Positions 17,732 to 27,475 of a stretch of DNA of 49,438 bases are shown here, one piece after another; position 1 is the stretch's first letter; each line of letters begins with the position of its first letter. Position numbers and translations under genes: made by a program. The notes under the pieces are model-generated. The model was not told the DNA's origin. It did not search any database and was given only the letters and a program-made list of their open reading frames with translations. This stretch comes from Pseudocalidococcus azoricus BACA0444 (lineage in GTDB: Bacteria > Cyanobacteriota > Cyanobacteriia > Thermosynechococcales > Thermosynechococcaceae). Location: NCBI RefSeq assembly GCF_031729055.1, contig NZ_JAVMIP010000023.1, positions 1 to 49,438 on the forward strand, read 5' to 3'.

Positions 17732-17918
17732 TGAGCCTTGTTACTCTGGAAAAATTGATGTGTTTAATCAGTTTAACCTGTCATCCAGGCCTGGGGAAAA
17801 CAAATCTTGGCCATTTGTTCCCGGCTAAGTTTTGTTTTCGATGTTGGTTAAAATCCAAAAAATGACTAGCAGAGTCTCAGAAAACGTCCACGAGTTATTG
17901 TCATCTTTGTCATAAGTA

Positions 17919-18356
17919 ATGGGCAAGAAAATTGGCCAAATTGGCGAACAGGTCTTATCCCAGTGGCTAATAGCCCAGGCCTGGCAAATCCTGGCTCAAA
18001 ATTGGCATTGTTCCTGGGGGGAATTGGATCTCATTGCTCAAACACCAGCGGGAGTAGTCGCATTTATTGAAGTCAAAACACGCCAGAGCCAAAGCCTTGA
18101 TCAGGGTGGACTCATGGCCATTACGCCTGCCAAGCAACGTAAAATTATTCATACCGCCCAACTATTTTTAGAACAGTATCCCGACTATGCTGCCTTACCC
18201 TGTCGTTTTGATGTGGCATTAGTTCAATATCAATCCATAACAAACACTCAAAATTTTCATCTGCCATTACCCACGCCCGGCCTGGAATTCCTCGGACAAC
18301 GAGGGCCCTATCGCTTTTTTCTCTTAGATTACTTAACGGATGCCTTCACCCCTTAA
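17919..18356 (+). CDS. YraN/UPF0102-family protein, endonuclease-like
   Basis: 145 residues with the UPF0102 pattern: GQIGEQVLSQWLIAQAWQILAQNW, then GELDLIA (the catalytic-type ELD), VAFIEVKTRQS (E-x-K) and PAKQRKIIHTAQLFLE. The E..D..E-x-K set is that of the PDDEXK/Holliday-resolvase-like fold. The biological role is not settled. It is followed 30 nt later by a small HTH-like gene, probably in one transcript. Confidence 0.9.
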   Translation: MGKKIGQIGEQVLSQWLIAQAWQILAQNWHCSWGELDLIAQTPAGVVAFIEVKTRQSQSLDQGGLMAITPAKQRKIIHTAQLFLEQYPDYAALPCRFDVALVQYQSITNTQNFHLPLPTPGLEFLGQRGPYRFFLLDYLTDAFTP

Positions 18357-18386
18357 AATGGATGCACCCTTTCTTGTGGCTCGGAT

Positions 18387-18731
18387 ATGAATGGTCAACC
18401 CCATGCCGAATTATTAGATTTAGATCAAGTTCAAGGGATACTGAATCGTTCGCGGGCCTCTATTTATCGCTACATTAATACCGATAGCCAGTTGTTAAAT
18501 TGCCCGTTTGATCCCCAACGGCTTAACCCAGAAATCCGCCGCAGTCGTCGCCAACCCTTATTATTCCATCCCAATGAAGTCGCTCGTTTTGCTAAAGACG
18601 TTCTCAAGTACAAAACCGTCAATGTGGAATTTAAGGCTGTGCCTCCAGATCAGACTCAGGAACTCTTGACGGCAATCTTGGCAGAACTCCAAGCTATTCG
18701 TCAACTATTAGAAACCCAATCCCCACCTTAA
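18387..18731 (+). CDS. Small protein with excisionase-like helix-turn-helix
   Basis: 114 residues. The N-terminal part (LDLDQVQGILNRSRASIYRYIN) has the form of a MerR/AlpA-type helix-turn-helix, and a later block RRQPLLFHPNEVARFAKDVL fits the wing and second helix seen in such DNA-binding folds. The C-terminal LTAILAELQAIRQLLETQ is a short coiled coil, perhaps for dimerisation. I infer a DNA-binding protein but cannot name a target. It follows yraN by 30 nt. Confidence 0.6.
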   Translation: MNGQPHAELLDLDQVQGILNRSRASIYRYINTDSQLLNCPFDPQRLNPEIRRSRRQPLLFHPNEVARFAKDVLKYKTVNVEFKAVPPDQTQELLTAILAELQAIRQLLETQSPP

Positions 18732-19042
18732 AAGATTTTTAGACCCTGATTCTGTTCTAAACCTCCCAGCAAGAGTCACCAGTTGCCCCCACAGAGAGCA
18801 AATAGACACAAATAACCTACACAAAACTGATAAGCTGTTTAGATGTTTGATTGGCCAGTTAAGTTTTCAGCCCCGATATCCTCCCCCCCAGGCCTCCTAG
18901 GCAAAATATCCATCATTTCAAAATAGTTGCCCCACCAAAACCGTAAAGACCGATGTAGTCTGCTGTCTTTTTGACGAATTTCCCGCTTTTGACTAGGGTA
19001 GGGGGGTGTGATGTGGGGATGGTGTGGCGGAGTCCCTTGCGG
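18732..19042. other. Intergenic region upstream of tamB
   Basis: No clear gene. A 73-codon minus-strand frame at 18839-19060 overlaps the possible tamB start and has a protein-like stretch (RFWWGNYFEMMDILPRRPG), but no start site or similarity I can support. In-frame upstream starts for tamB (TTG 18971, ATG 19019) also lie here. Confidence 0.35.
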
Positions 19043-22000
19043 ATGTCTAATTCTTCTCAACCGGGTGAAAATAATTCCCCGAACCTCAGGCGGCGATCCA
19101 GACTTGTGGCCTGGCGGCGGCCAATTTTTGTGGGCCTAGGGTTAACGGTAGCCACACTGGGGGGATTGGGTTGGCGGGCCTGGATTTATATCAATACTGA
19201 ACTCTCGCCCCAAATTGCACATCGGGTAGCATCCATTTTGCAGCGGCCGGTAGAACTCGGGGCTGTGGAGCGGGTGAGTTTAACCAGTATTCGTTTTGGC
19301 CCCTCAGCAATTCCGGCCCAAGCTGGCACAGAGGCGGAAACAAAGGGCGGCGATCGAGATAATGCCACGGTGGCAGGGATTGAAGTTGGTTTTAATATCT
19401 GGGAAGTTTTTATCAGCCGCAACCTAAACCTTGACTTGACTCTGGAACGGCCTCTCCTACAAGTGTTCCAAGAAGCCGATGGCCGTTGGATTGATACCGA
19501 AATTGCCCCCATTGAAACCCCCAAGCTCTTTCGGACTCAAACCATTACAGTCCGGGTAACAGATGCCCAGGCCATTGTGATTCCCTATCAACAAGCTCCC
19601 ATTCACATCAGCCAAATTGGCGGGGCCATCCACGCTACCCAACTGGAGGCAGATCCCAAAATTAACCTGTCCCTGAACGGTAATTTAGCTAACCAAGGAC
19701 AATGGCGACTCCGGGGCAACTGGGATCACGCTAATCAGCAGGGGGAGGCAAATCTCCAGGCCACAGATATTGTGCTGACGGACTTTAATTCCTTTCTGCC
19801 CCCCAGGTTTCGGATTCAACAGGGACAGTTAAGTGCCAATCTCGCCACTAGTCTTCCTCTGCCGGAAAATGCTTGGCCGAAGGTGAATGGCTGGATGCGG
19901 GTGAAGGGCTTGGCCGTCAAGGGAAAAAATCTCCCTCAAGACCTCAAAAACCTGGATGGAGATCTGCAGTTCCAAGGGCAAACCCTGACTGTTAAGAGCC
20001 TCAGTGGTAGAGTCGGGCGGATCAATTGGCAAGCTCAGGGAACAGTCAACCCCCAGGCCGGTTTGAATCTCCAGGCCCAGGTGGCCCCCTTAGATTTAGG
20101 GCAAACGGCCCAAGATTGGCAGTTCAAGTTACCAGTGGCAGTGCGTGGCCGGGTGGCGATTCCCAAAATTCAGATTAGGGGTTCTCTAAATAATCCCCAA
20201 ATTCGCGGTGAACTTCGCAACCAAGGCCCAATTCAGGTTGATCAAGTCGGGATCCGACAAATCCAGGCCCCCTTTCAGGCTAATTTGCAGCAATTTCAAG
20301 TCCGTAATTTGCAGATTATCCCCCAAGCTGGCGGTGAATTACGGGGCGATGCCACGCTCCAAGCCAATGGCCAACTCCAAGCTAGTCTTCGTCTCAATCA
20401 AGTTCCCGCTGATGACCTGTTCCAGGCCTATGGTGGGCCATCCCAAATTGAACTGGGGTCAGTGTCGGCCCGATTAACGGCAACTGGAACCTTGGCGAAT
20501 TTCAACTCCCTCCAGGCCAAGCTCGATTTCCAAGCTCCCGAAGCCACCTATCCCACCTATGGCACCGCCTTTATTACCCCCCAAGGTGCGGTCATGCCAA
20601 TTTTGGCCACTCAACTCCTGGGCGGAGTTGTCACAGGTCGGGGCCAGATTCGAGATAATCGCTGGCAGTTAGCCCTCAATAGCCAGGGCATTCCCATCCG
20701 GCCCTTTTTCCCAGATTTTGCTGGCACTCTTCGGGGTGAGGTGGAATTGGCCGGGCAGTTGGATGCGCTCACCCCCCAAAAGACCCAAGTCATCGCTGCC
20801 CTAGAGGTTCTCGATAGTCCCTTGGGAAACCGAGCTACGGCCAACTTGGCCTGGGATGGGCAACGGATTCGGGTCAACCAGGCCACCGCCGCTGGCATCA
20901 ATGCCCAAGGAATGATCAACGCGCAAATTCAACCCCAACTTAAACTCACGGGCCTGGATCTGCAAATTGCCGGACGAAACCTGGGCCTGGGCGAACTAGC
21001 CAACTTGGGCCTGGTACAGCAGCAACTTCAGGGACTCCCTCTAGCCTTTTCCTTAGCAGGCCAGGCCAACATTCAAGGACGACTCACCGGCACCTTAGAG
21101 AACCTCCAACTCCAGGCCAACCTGGGTACCCATAACCTAGCTGTAAATCAAATTAAACTGGCTCCCCAACTCTCTGGACACCTGGTCTATCAGACCCAAT
21201 CGGGCCTGCGCTTTACCTTGGCGGGGGGCACGGATCGGCTTGATCTAAATCTGGCCCCCAATTTTTGGCCCAATAGCTTCCTAATTCAACGGGGCCAGGC
21301 CAGGGCTACGGGACAACGCCAAGGGCAGACTCTCAAGGTCAACCTAGCCGAATTTCCCCTCGAACTCCTGAACATTCATCTCCTCCCACACCCCCGGCCC
21401 AGCTTGATTTCGGGGCGGGTCGCCGGAAAATTTGCCCTTAATCTGCACGATTACAGCCTAGTCGGACAAGTGAATGTCGCCCGGCCTGGCCTGGCCAACT
21501 GGCGGGGGGATCAACTCACCGCGAATCTGAATTACAGCAATGGCACGGCCCGGCTTCAACAGGGGCAACTGCGGAAAGGCAATAGTCTCTACACGCTCCA
21601 GGCCCAAATCAGCCAACTTTGGCAGCAACCAGAACTGAGGGGGCAACTCAGCGTCACCAATGGAGAACTCGCCGACTTAGTCGATCTCAACAACCTCCTG
21701 GGCCTGGGCCATCTCACGCCTCCCACTTTTGCCACTGCTGTCGCTGTTCAACCTGCCCCTGTAGGCGATATCCAGGCCCCCCTCTTAGTCCAAATCCGCC
21801 GCCTGACGGAAATCCAAACCCTCCAGGCCCAAGCCGCGGCCACTCCGCCGCCCCCCCTGCCGCAACTCAGTGAACTCAAAGGCCAATTTAATGCCCAACT
21901 AAACCTGACGGCCTCGGCTGCCAAGGGGGTAAATTTGGGATTTGCTGTGGAAGGAAATGATTGGCAATGGGGGCAATATCCGATTAATCGCTTTACTACC

Positions 22001-23836
22001 AGTGGGCGGTTAGTGAATCAAGATATTCTCCTCGAGAACCTAGAACTCCAATCCCAGGGGGGCATCATCACCGCGCGCGGACAACTGGGGGTCAACAGCA
22101 ACTCCGCCAGCTTGCGGATTCAAAACTTTCCCATCACGACCCTCCGCAGCCTCGTCGCCTTTCCCAATCTCGATCTCACAGGCAATCTCAATGCCACCGC
22201 CACCCTCGCAGGTTCCCATCGGCAGCCCCAAGTGCGCGGCCAACTCACCCTCGACCAGGCCCAACTAAATGAGACCCCGATTACCGCTGCGGCCATGACC
22301 TTCAACTACAGCCAAGGCCGGGCCAACTTCAACGGACAAGCCCAAATTGATAGCCCCGAACCAATGATTATCAGCGGCAGTATTCCCTATCGGCTGCCAT
22401 TTGTCACCGCTAATCCGGGGGGGGATGAGGAGATTAATGTCACCGTCAAGGTCAAAGATGCCGGCCTGGGATTCATCAACGCGCTGACGGATCAGGTGAA
22501 CTGGGGTGGCGGTCGCGGTGAAGTTAATGTACTTGTCCGGGGCACCCTGGCCCAACCCATTGTCCGGGGACAAATCAATCTCGAGGATGCCACCTTCACC
22601 AGCCCTGCCCTCAAAGGGCCCTTAACCAACGTGACCGGGGAAATTCGCTTCAATGATGACCGTCTCCGGGTTGTGGGCTTACAAGGCCTGTTCAACGCTG
22701 GGCAAATTCAACTCTCTGGTTCTCTCCCCCTCGTCAGACCCTTCGCCGGTACAGACACCGATCGAGCCAATCCCCTCACCCTAGAACTCCGCAAAATTCA
22801 AGTCCGGGCCGCTGATATTTTTGCCGGGGAAGTGAGTGGCGATTTAATTGTCACAGATACTCTGCGCAGTCCCGATATTGGTGGCGTTCTCCAGCTAAGT
22901 CAGGGGCAATTCTATTTAACGGATGCCCTAGCCAGCGGGAATGGAGCCACCAACTTACAAGCTAATTTACCGCCGGGGTTTGACCCAGTTGTTTTTAATG
23001 ATCTCCAACTCCAACTCGGGGAGAATTTTCAGATCCTGCGTTCCCCAGTCCTCAACTTTATTGGCCAGGGGGAATTAACCTTAAGTGGCCCGATCAACAA
23101 CCTGCAACCCCAGGGCCAAATTCAACTGGTGCAAGGACGTTTGAACTTATTTACCAGCCTCTTTCGCCTGACCCCCGGCCAACCCAACCTCGTGACCTTT
23201 AATCCAGGGGATGGCCTAGACCCCTCCTTAGATTTGAACCTGCAAACCACTGTTCAAGAAGTTTCTAATCCCGGCACTCTTAATTTTGGCCAACTTGGCG
23301 GCAACAATGTCACTACCCTTGGAAGTTTAACGCCGGTGCGGATTCGGGCCCAAATTTCCGGGCGAGCGAGTCAACTGGCCACTAACTTCCGGGGGGTTGT
23401 CCAACTCTCCAGTACCCCAGGCCGCTCGGATACGGAAATTCTCTCTCTCTTGGGGGGTGGGTTTAATCCCAATAACCAGGCCGCCAATCAACTCGCCTTG
23501 GTTAATATTGCTAGTGCAGCGGTTTTAAATAATATCCAGGCCAATATTGATGACTTTTTAAGTAACCGGACTACGTTTCGCCTCTTTCCGGCCCTTGTTC
23601 CCCCTTCTAATAACCGCGACAGTCGCAATAACTCAGCCGTTTTAGCCTTAGGGGCCGAGGTGGGCTATCAAGTCACGGATAATGTCACGATCTCGGCGGT
23701 GCAACTCCTGACTGTTCCCCAGGATCCGACTCGGCTCAATGTTGGCTATCAGCTCACGGATCGGATTCGCTTGAGCACCCAAATTGGCCTGGATGGGAAC
23801 TCGGTTGGCCTGATTGAGTTTCGGACTCGCTTCTAG
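19043..23836 (+). CDS. tamB: Translocation and assembly module protein TamB (DUF490)
   Basis: A very large (about 1597 residues) AsmA/TamB-type bridge protein. It spans the periplasm as a long beta-groove and is thought to move lipids or help assemble outer-membrane proteins. One membrane anchor lies near the N-terminus (IFVGLGLTVATLGGLGWRAWIY, about residues 27-48). The middle is a repetitive run of amphipathic strands rich in GQL/LQAQ/GNL patterns. The C-terminal 400 residues form the conserved DUF490 domain, ending with a beta-strand finish (QLTDRIRLSTQIG..VGLIEFRTRF). The start is uncertain: ATG 19043 gives the usual short polar head before the anchor. The 3' end overlaps the convergent deacetylase by 4 bases. 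Confidence 0.93.
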   Translation: MSNSSQPGENNSPNLRRRSRLVAWRRPIFVGLGLTVATLGGLGWRAWIYINTELSPQIAHRVASILQRPVELGAVERVSLTSIRFGPSAIPAQAGTEAETKGGDRDNATVAGIEVGFNIWEVFISRNLNLDLTLERPLLQVFQEADGRWIDTEIAPIETPKLFRTQTITVRVTDAQAIVIPYQQAPIHISQIGGAIHATQLEADPKINLSLNGNLANQGQWRLRGNWDHANQQGEANLQATDIVLTDFNSFLPPRFRIQQGQLSANLATSLPLPENAWPKVNGWMRVKGLAVKGKNLPQDLKNLDGDLQFQGQTLTVKSLSGRVGRINWQAQGTVNPQAGLNLQAQVAPLDLGQTAQDWQFKLPVAVRGRVAIPKIQIRGSLNNPQIRGELRNQGPIQVDQVGIRQIQAPFQANLQQFQVRNLQIIPQAGGELRGDATLQANGQLQASLRLNQVPADDLFQAYGGPSQIELGSVSARLTATGTLANFNSLQAKLDFQAPEATYPTYGTAFITPQGAVMPILATQLLGGVVTGRGQIRDNRWQLALNSQGIPIRPFFPDFAGTLRGEVELAGQLDALTPQKTQVIAALEVLDSPLGNRATANLAWDGQRIRVNQATAAGINAQGMINAQIQPQLKLTGLDLQIAGRNLGLGELANLGLVQQQLQGLPLAFSLAGQANIQGRLTGTLENLQLQANLGTHNLAVNQIKLAPQLSGHLVYQTQSGLRFTLAGGTDRLDLNLAPNFWPNSFLIQRGQARATGQRQGQTLKVNLAEFPLELLNIHLLPHPRPSLISGRVAGKFALNLHDYSLVGQVNVARPGLANWRGDQLTANLNYSNGTARLQQGQLRKGNSLYTLQAQISQLWQQPELRGQLSVTNGELADLVDLNNLLGLGHLTPPTFATAVAVQPAPVGDIQAPLLVQIRRLTEIQTLQAQAAATPPPPLPQLSELKGQFNAQLNLTASAAKGVNLGFAVEGNDWQWGQYPINRFTTSGRLVNQDILLENLELQSQGGIITARGQLGVNSNSASLRIQNFPITTLRSLVAFPNLDLTGNLNATATLAGSHRQPQVRGQLTLDQAQLNETPITAAAMTFNYSQGRANFNGQAQIDSPEPMIISGSIPYRLPFVTANPGGDEEINVTVKVKDAGLGFINALTDQVNWGGGRGEVNVLVRGTLAQPIVRGQINLEDATFTSPALKGPLTNVTGEIRFNDDRLRVVGLQGLFNAGQIQLSGSLPLVRPFAGTDTDRANPLTLELRKIQVRAADIFAGEVSGDLIVTDTLRSPDIGGVLQLSQGQFYLTDALASGNGATNLQANLPPGFDPVVFNDLQLQLGENFQILRSPVLNFIGQGELTLSGPINNLQPQGQIQLVQGRLNLFTSLFRLTPGQPNLVTFNPGDGLDPSLDLNLQTTVQEVSNPGTLNFGQLGGNNVTTLGSLTPVRIRAQISGRASQLATNFRGVVQLSSTPGRSDTEILSLLGGGFNPNNQAANQLALVNIASAAVLNNIQANIDDFLSNRTTFRLFPALVPPSNNRDSRNNSAVLALGAEVGYQVTDNVTISAVQLLTVPQDPTRLNVGYQLTDRIRLSTQIGLDGNSVGLIEFRTRF

Positions 23837-24843
23837 GGCTGAGGTGAAGGGCTAGGTAGGGGTATGGGCTGGACGGCTGGGGTCGTTGGTGGGGCCTGAG
23901 GCACCGGGGTGACGGCTGGTTCTGCGGGCGGAGGCTCTGGGGGCGTAGTGGGCGCAGGCTTGGGCTTGGGGAGGTCTGGGGCTAAGCTGGGGGTTGGACT
24001 CGGAACTGGACTGGCCAGAGGGGTGGGGGATGGCTTGGGTGTTCCTCCTCCTAGGCGTAAGAGTTCAGGAATGGTGACAAAGCTGTAGCCCTTAGCCTTG
24101 AGTTTAGTAATCATGGCCGGCAAGGCTTTAATCGTGGCCTGGCGATCCCCACCCCCATCGTGGAGCAAAATGATCCCGCCGGGTTTGGCCTGGGCCAGGA
24201 CGCGCTTAATAATATCCTCGGAAGTACCTTTGGGCGCAGAATCATGGGGATCCACAGACCACATCAAGGTGGTGTAGTTTTTTTTTGTTGCATAGGCAAC
24301 CAGGCCATTATTTAAGATGCCACCGGGGGGGCGAAACAGGCGGGTTTGGACTTTTGTAGTTTTAGCAATTAAAAAAGAGGTATTTTCAATCTCCTTAATC
24401 GCAATCTCTTCAGTGACAGGCTTGTAGGTGTGATTCCAAGTGTGATTCCCAACCGCGTGACCAGCCTTCACCACTTGCTTAGCGACCTCAGGATAGCGTT
24501 GGAGGTGGGCCCCAATCCAGAAAAATGTGGCTTTGACCTCATGCTGGGCCAAAATGGCTAAAACTTCCGTGGTACTCGTGCCCCAGGGGCCATCATCAAA
24601 GGTCAAGGCAATCACTTTTTGTCCCGCTGGTACCTTAACCTGAGCCACAGTTTTGCCCCGGAACTGGGTTGGTCCCAGAAAGGAGAGGGTGGCGGTGGGG
24701 GGCTGACCCGCTTGGACTAGGCCGGAGAGGGGAGGGGGGGATTGGACTGTGGAGAACATTGGCCAGCCCAGGCCCAGGCTACTGCCCAAAACTAGACAGA
24801 AACCGAGAACGCCAATGAGCCAAAACCGCAAATGTCGGGGCAT
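23833..24843 (-). CDS. Polysaccharide deacetylase (NodB homology), secreted or anchored, proline-rich tail
   Basis: A CE4-family enzyme that removes acetyl groups from a cell-surface or wall polysaccharide. Motifs are complete: TFDDGP (catalytic base and metal Asp, near residue 82), the metal-binding HxxxNHTWNH block, RPPGG, the WSVDPHD stretch and ILLHDGG. An N-terminal hydrophobic segment (FWLIGVLGFCLVLGSSLGLG) is a signal peptide or anchor. The last 65 residues are a PSP/TP-rich tail that probably spans or binds the wall. The substrate (peptidoglycan GlcNAc, or exopolysaccharide) cannot be told. Convergent with tamB, overlapping by 4 bp. Confidence 0.92.
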   Translation of the reverse strand: MPRHLRFWLIGVLGFCLVLGSSLGLGWPMFSTVQSPPPLSGLVQAGQPPTATLSFLGPTQFRGKTVAQVKVPAGQKVIALTFDDGPWGTSTTEVLAILAQHEVKATFFWIGAHLQRYPEVAKQVVKAGHAVGNHTWNHTYKPVTEEIAIKEIENTSFLIAKTTKVQTRLFRPPGGILNNGLVAYATKKNYTTLMWSVDPHDSAPKGTSEDIIKRVLAQAKPGGIILLHDGGGDRQATIKALPAMITKLKAKGYSFVTIPELLRLGGGTPKPSPTPLASPVPSPTPSLAPDLPKPKPAPTTPPEPPPAEPAVTPVPQAPPTTPAVQPIPLPSPSPQP

Positions 24844-25175
24844 AAAGACACAATCCTGGTCAATGCAAGGTGATGATTATTTTTGTGATGTTAACCCAAT
24901 CATTTGTAAAACCCAATCCGCCCATCTAGCCTGAGTTGCGCAGGACTCGCCGCGACCCCCTTGATCTTGTCCCTTTACCAGCACGTTTGAAGGTTAATAA
25001 CGTTAAAGATTAGCGTTTGGCATTATGGCTTAGTTGATATATCCCGCTTTGCTTCTTGTTATGCTGATCTCAGCCCCACGACCAGTCCTTATTTCTTCCG
25101 GTTCTGGCCCCTCCACGCACTTAATGATTATTTAATTGTTTTTCAACACATTAACAATTTCTTTAGGATTACAGA
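24844..25175. other. Divergent intergenic region before the VOC gene
   Basis: Holds promoters for the deacetylase (left) and the VOC/DUF2339 pair (right). It is AT-rich near 24990-25020 and 25120-25165. No gene, RNA or clear operator is recognised. Confidence 0.4.
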
Positions 25176-25553
25176 ATGGAGACTAGCCAAGTTGATTGCA
25201 GCCAGTTTTTACACGTTGCTATTAACGTTACGGATTTAGCAAAGGCAAGTGAATTTTATGGGGGAATCTTACAACTGCCTCTTGCCCCCCGCAACCTGAA
25301 TTTTCCTGGCCTCTGGTATCAAATTGGCCCAAATCAGATTCATTTAATTGTCAGTGAGACCGTAGCACAGTATCACCCAGATCATCGCTGGGGGCGGAAT
25401 CCCCATTTAGCCCTGGGGGTCAAGGATTTAGAAGCCATCAAAGAGAGGTTACGGGCGGCTGGGTATGGGTTCCAGACCAGTCATTCCGGGCGGGCGGCCA
25501 TTTTTGTTCAAGATGCTGATCAAAACATTATTGAACTTACGCAGATGGGGTAG
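25176..25553 (+). CDS. VOC-fold (glyoxalase/bleomycin-resistance) protein
   Basis: 125 residues with the single VOC module: FLHVAINVTDLAKASEFYGGILQLPL, a second strand set around GLWYQIGPNQIHLIV, then HLALGVKDLEAIKERLRAAG and the closing FVQDADQNIIELTQ. The metal-ligand positions H12-type His, the central His in HLIV and the Glu in IIEL are present, so it may bind a metal and act as a dioxygenase or lyase. The substrate is unknown. AGGA precedes the ATG. The DUF2339 gene starts 8 nt after its stop. Confidence 0.88.
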   Translation: METSQVDCSQFLHVAINVTDLAKASEFYGGILQLPLAPRNLNFPGLWYQIGPNQIHLIVSETVAQYHPDHRWGRNPHLALGVKDLEAIKERLRAAGYGFQTSHSGRAAIFVQDADQNIIELTQMG

Positions 25554-25561
25554 GCGCAACG

Positions 25562-27283
25562 ATGATGGATCAAACCGAGCTAGAGGTACGCATCACTGAG
25601 TTAGAGGCCCAAGTTGCGCGTCACCAAAGCCAAATTCAGGAACTCCAAAACCTCATAAATCTTCGTAAAACTGCTGCTAATCCGGCCAAACCTGCAACAC
25701 CTGAGCCTGAGACAACGCTACCAATTTCCCCCCCAACACGAATCAGCACCCGGCCCCCCAAAAGCCCCTTACCTAAACCGGTCTCTAAATCGGGAGGAGA
25801 CTGGCTGCAAAACTGGGAATTTTGGTTGAATCGGTTTGGAATTGGTCTGTTACTGTTGGGGATCGTTTTTCTATTCAAATATGCCCTGGATCAAGGCTGG
25901 CTGACGGAATATTTGCTAGTGGGGATTGGCTTTCTGATTGGGGCAGGACTTTTGGGACTGGGTTGGCGACTACGACCCCAGCGGCGCGCCTTGAGTCAAA
26001 TTCTGGCTGGGGGTGGATTGGCCACGTTTTACATCACCAGTTTTGCGGCATTTCAGGTCCTCAAGGTGTTTTCCTATCCCGTAGCCTTTGGAATCATGTT
26101 GGCAGTGACAGTTGCAGCTTTTTGGCTCTCTCTGGGGGAACAACAGGCAGTTTTTTCCGTACTCGGAGCCACTGGGGGCCTGGCCACACCCTTTCTGCTC
26201 TACCAGGACAGTGGCAGTGTTATCGGCCTCAGCATTTATACGGTGCTAATTTTGGCGGGAAGTTTAGCTGTTTATCATCGCCAGGCCTGGAAGTCACTCT
26301 ACAGTACGACCTTTTTCCTCGGTAGCCTGGTGTTTTTGATCGCCATTTTTGGGGCCTCTCGAGTCGGAGATGACGGGAATCTGGATTTGGAAAAGGCCGT
26401 TGTTCAGTTGGGAGTTTTGGCACTGACCTTGGGCTATGGCGTAGTGCCTCTCGCCGTCTCAAATTTGCCCAAACCCGGCCCCTTTCTGGAAATTATTGCC
26501 GTAATTAATCCCTTTATTGGCCTGGGGTTAACCGCTGGGCTGTGGAATTGGTCGGAGGGGATCGCTGGCTGGGTTGCCTTAGGGTTGGCAATAATCTATG
26601 GCCTGGCGGGGCGATGGGGCCGATTGGGCTTGGCCTGGCGCGGTACCCTCTGGCTGACGGCGGCTTTGTTGACCGTAACGGCAATTTTGCTTCATCTTGT
26701 TGTCCGGGAAATTGTCTTCATTCCCCTCACGGGTGAGGCAATGCTCCTCCTCTGGTTGGGGCGGAAATATCAATCATTGCCACTGACAATTCTGGGGCAT
26801 ATTTTCTGGGGAATTTTAGGAGCGGCTTTGTTGGGGCGATTGTTGATCTTGCCAGCCCAGGCCCCACCATTCTTCAATCAGCACGCTCTGGTGGATCAAA
26901 TCATCCTGGCTGCTGCATTGGGAGTCGCTTGGCAGTTACCAAAATCTGGACGTTGGCCCTATGGGGTCGTGACCTATGGTGGACTCTTAATCTTGATTCA
27001 GCGAGAGTTATCCGGCATTGCTCCAGGCCTGGTCACGGTTTGTTGGGGACTCTGTGGGATTGGCTTACTCGTTTTGGGCCTGCGCCGAGATAGTCATCTA
27101 GCCCGAATTATTGCCCTGCTCACCCTTGGCTTAACAATCCTGAAGCTATTTTTCTTTGATTTAATTGGCGTTGAAGCCATTTGGCGGGTGCTGCTCTTTA
27201 TGGGCTTTGGGGTTATGTTTTTGCTCTTAAGTTATTATTTTCGCAGTCTTTGGCGACCAATACCTCCCTCAGGGGATCAGTGA
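25562..27283 (+). CDS. DUF2339 polytopic membrane protein
   Basis: 573 residues. A short N-terminal coiled coil (ELEVRITELEAQVARHQSQIQELQNL, about 5-32) is followed by a proline-rich linker. Next comes the DUF2339 signature around NWEFWLNRFGIGLLLLGIVFLFKYA, then a dense series of hydrophobic helices (a dozen or more) to the C-terminus. DUF2339 proteins have no assigned biochemical role. It probably sits in the inner membrane. ATG 25562 or 25565 may be used. It is 8 nt behind the VOC gene and convergent with ftsI across a MITE-like repeat. Confidence 0.88.
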   Translation: MMDQTELEVRITELEAQVARHQSQIQELQNLINLRKTAANPAKPATPEPETTLPISPPTRISTRPPKSPLPKPVSKSGGDWLQNWEFWLNRFGIGLLLLGIVFLFKYALDQGWLTEYLLVGIGFLIGAGLLGLGWRLRPQRRALSQILAGGGLATFYITSFAAFQVLKVFSYPVAFGIMLAVTVAAFWLSLGEQQAVFSVLGATGGLATPFLLYQDSGSVIGLSIYTVLILAGSLAVYHRQAWKSLYSTTFFLGSLVFLIAIFGASRVGDDGNLDLEKAVVQLGVLALTLGYGVVPLAVSNLPKPGPFLEIIAVINPFIGLGLTAGLWNWSEGIAGWVALGLAIIYGLAGRWGRLGLAWRGTLWLTAALLTVTAILLHLVVREIVFIPLTGEAMLLLWLGRKYQSLPLTILGHIFWGILGAALLGRLLILPAQAPPFFNQHALVDQIILAAALGVAWQLPKSGRWPYGVVTYGGLLILIQRELSGIAPGLVTVCWGLCGIGLLVLGLRRDSHLARIIALLTLGLTILKLFFFDLIGVEAIWRVLLFMGFGVMFLLLSYYFRSLWRPIPPSGDQ

Positions 27284-27361
27284 GAAGACCCATAGGACGA
27301 TGATCTGGCATTGGGCTGATTGAGCGGGGATCATGGTTTAAATTCCTGGCTCACCACACCT

Positions 27362-27465
27362 TATCGCGTTATGCAGGCTGTTCTGAGCAATTAAAAATAT
27401 CAAAAAATATATCGATCAGACATTACCAATTTTTTCCCATCTCGCCCTAAATGAGTGAATCTATA
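27362..27465 (+). mobile_element. MITE-like repeat, copy 3
   Basis: A 104-bp element beginning TATCGCGTTATGCAGGCTGTTCTGAG and ending CGCCCTAAATGAGTGAATCTATA, matching copy 1 at both ends. The interior has diverged. It lies between two convergent genes (DUF2339 ends 27283, ftsI ends 27476), 10 bp from the ftsI stop. Confidence 0.78.
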
Positions 27466-27475
27466 ATTTATTGAA

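Noticed and set aside
18839..19060. 73-codon minus-strand frame overlapping the tamB start
   Set aside because: Its first codons overlap the tamB coding start and no family is recognised; cannot be supported.
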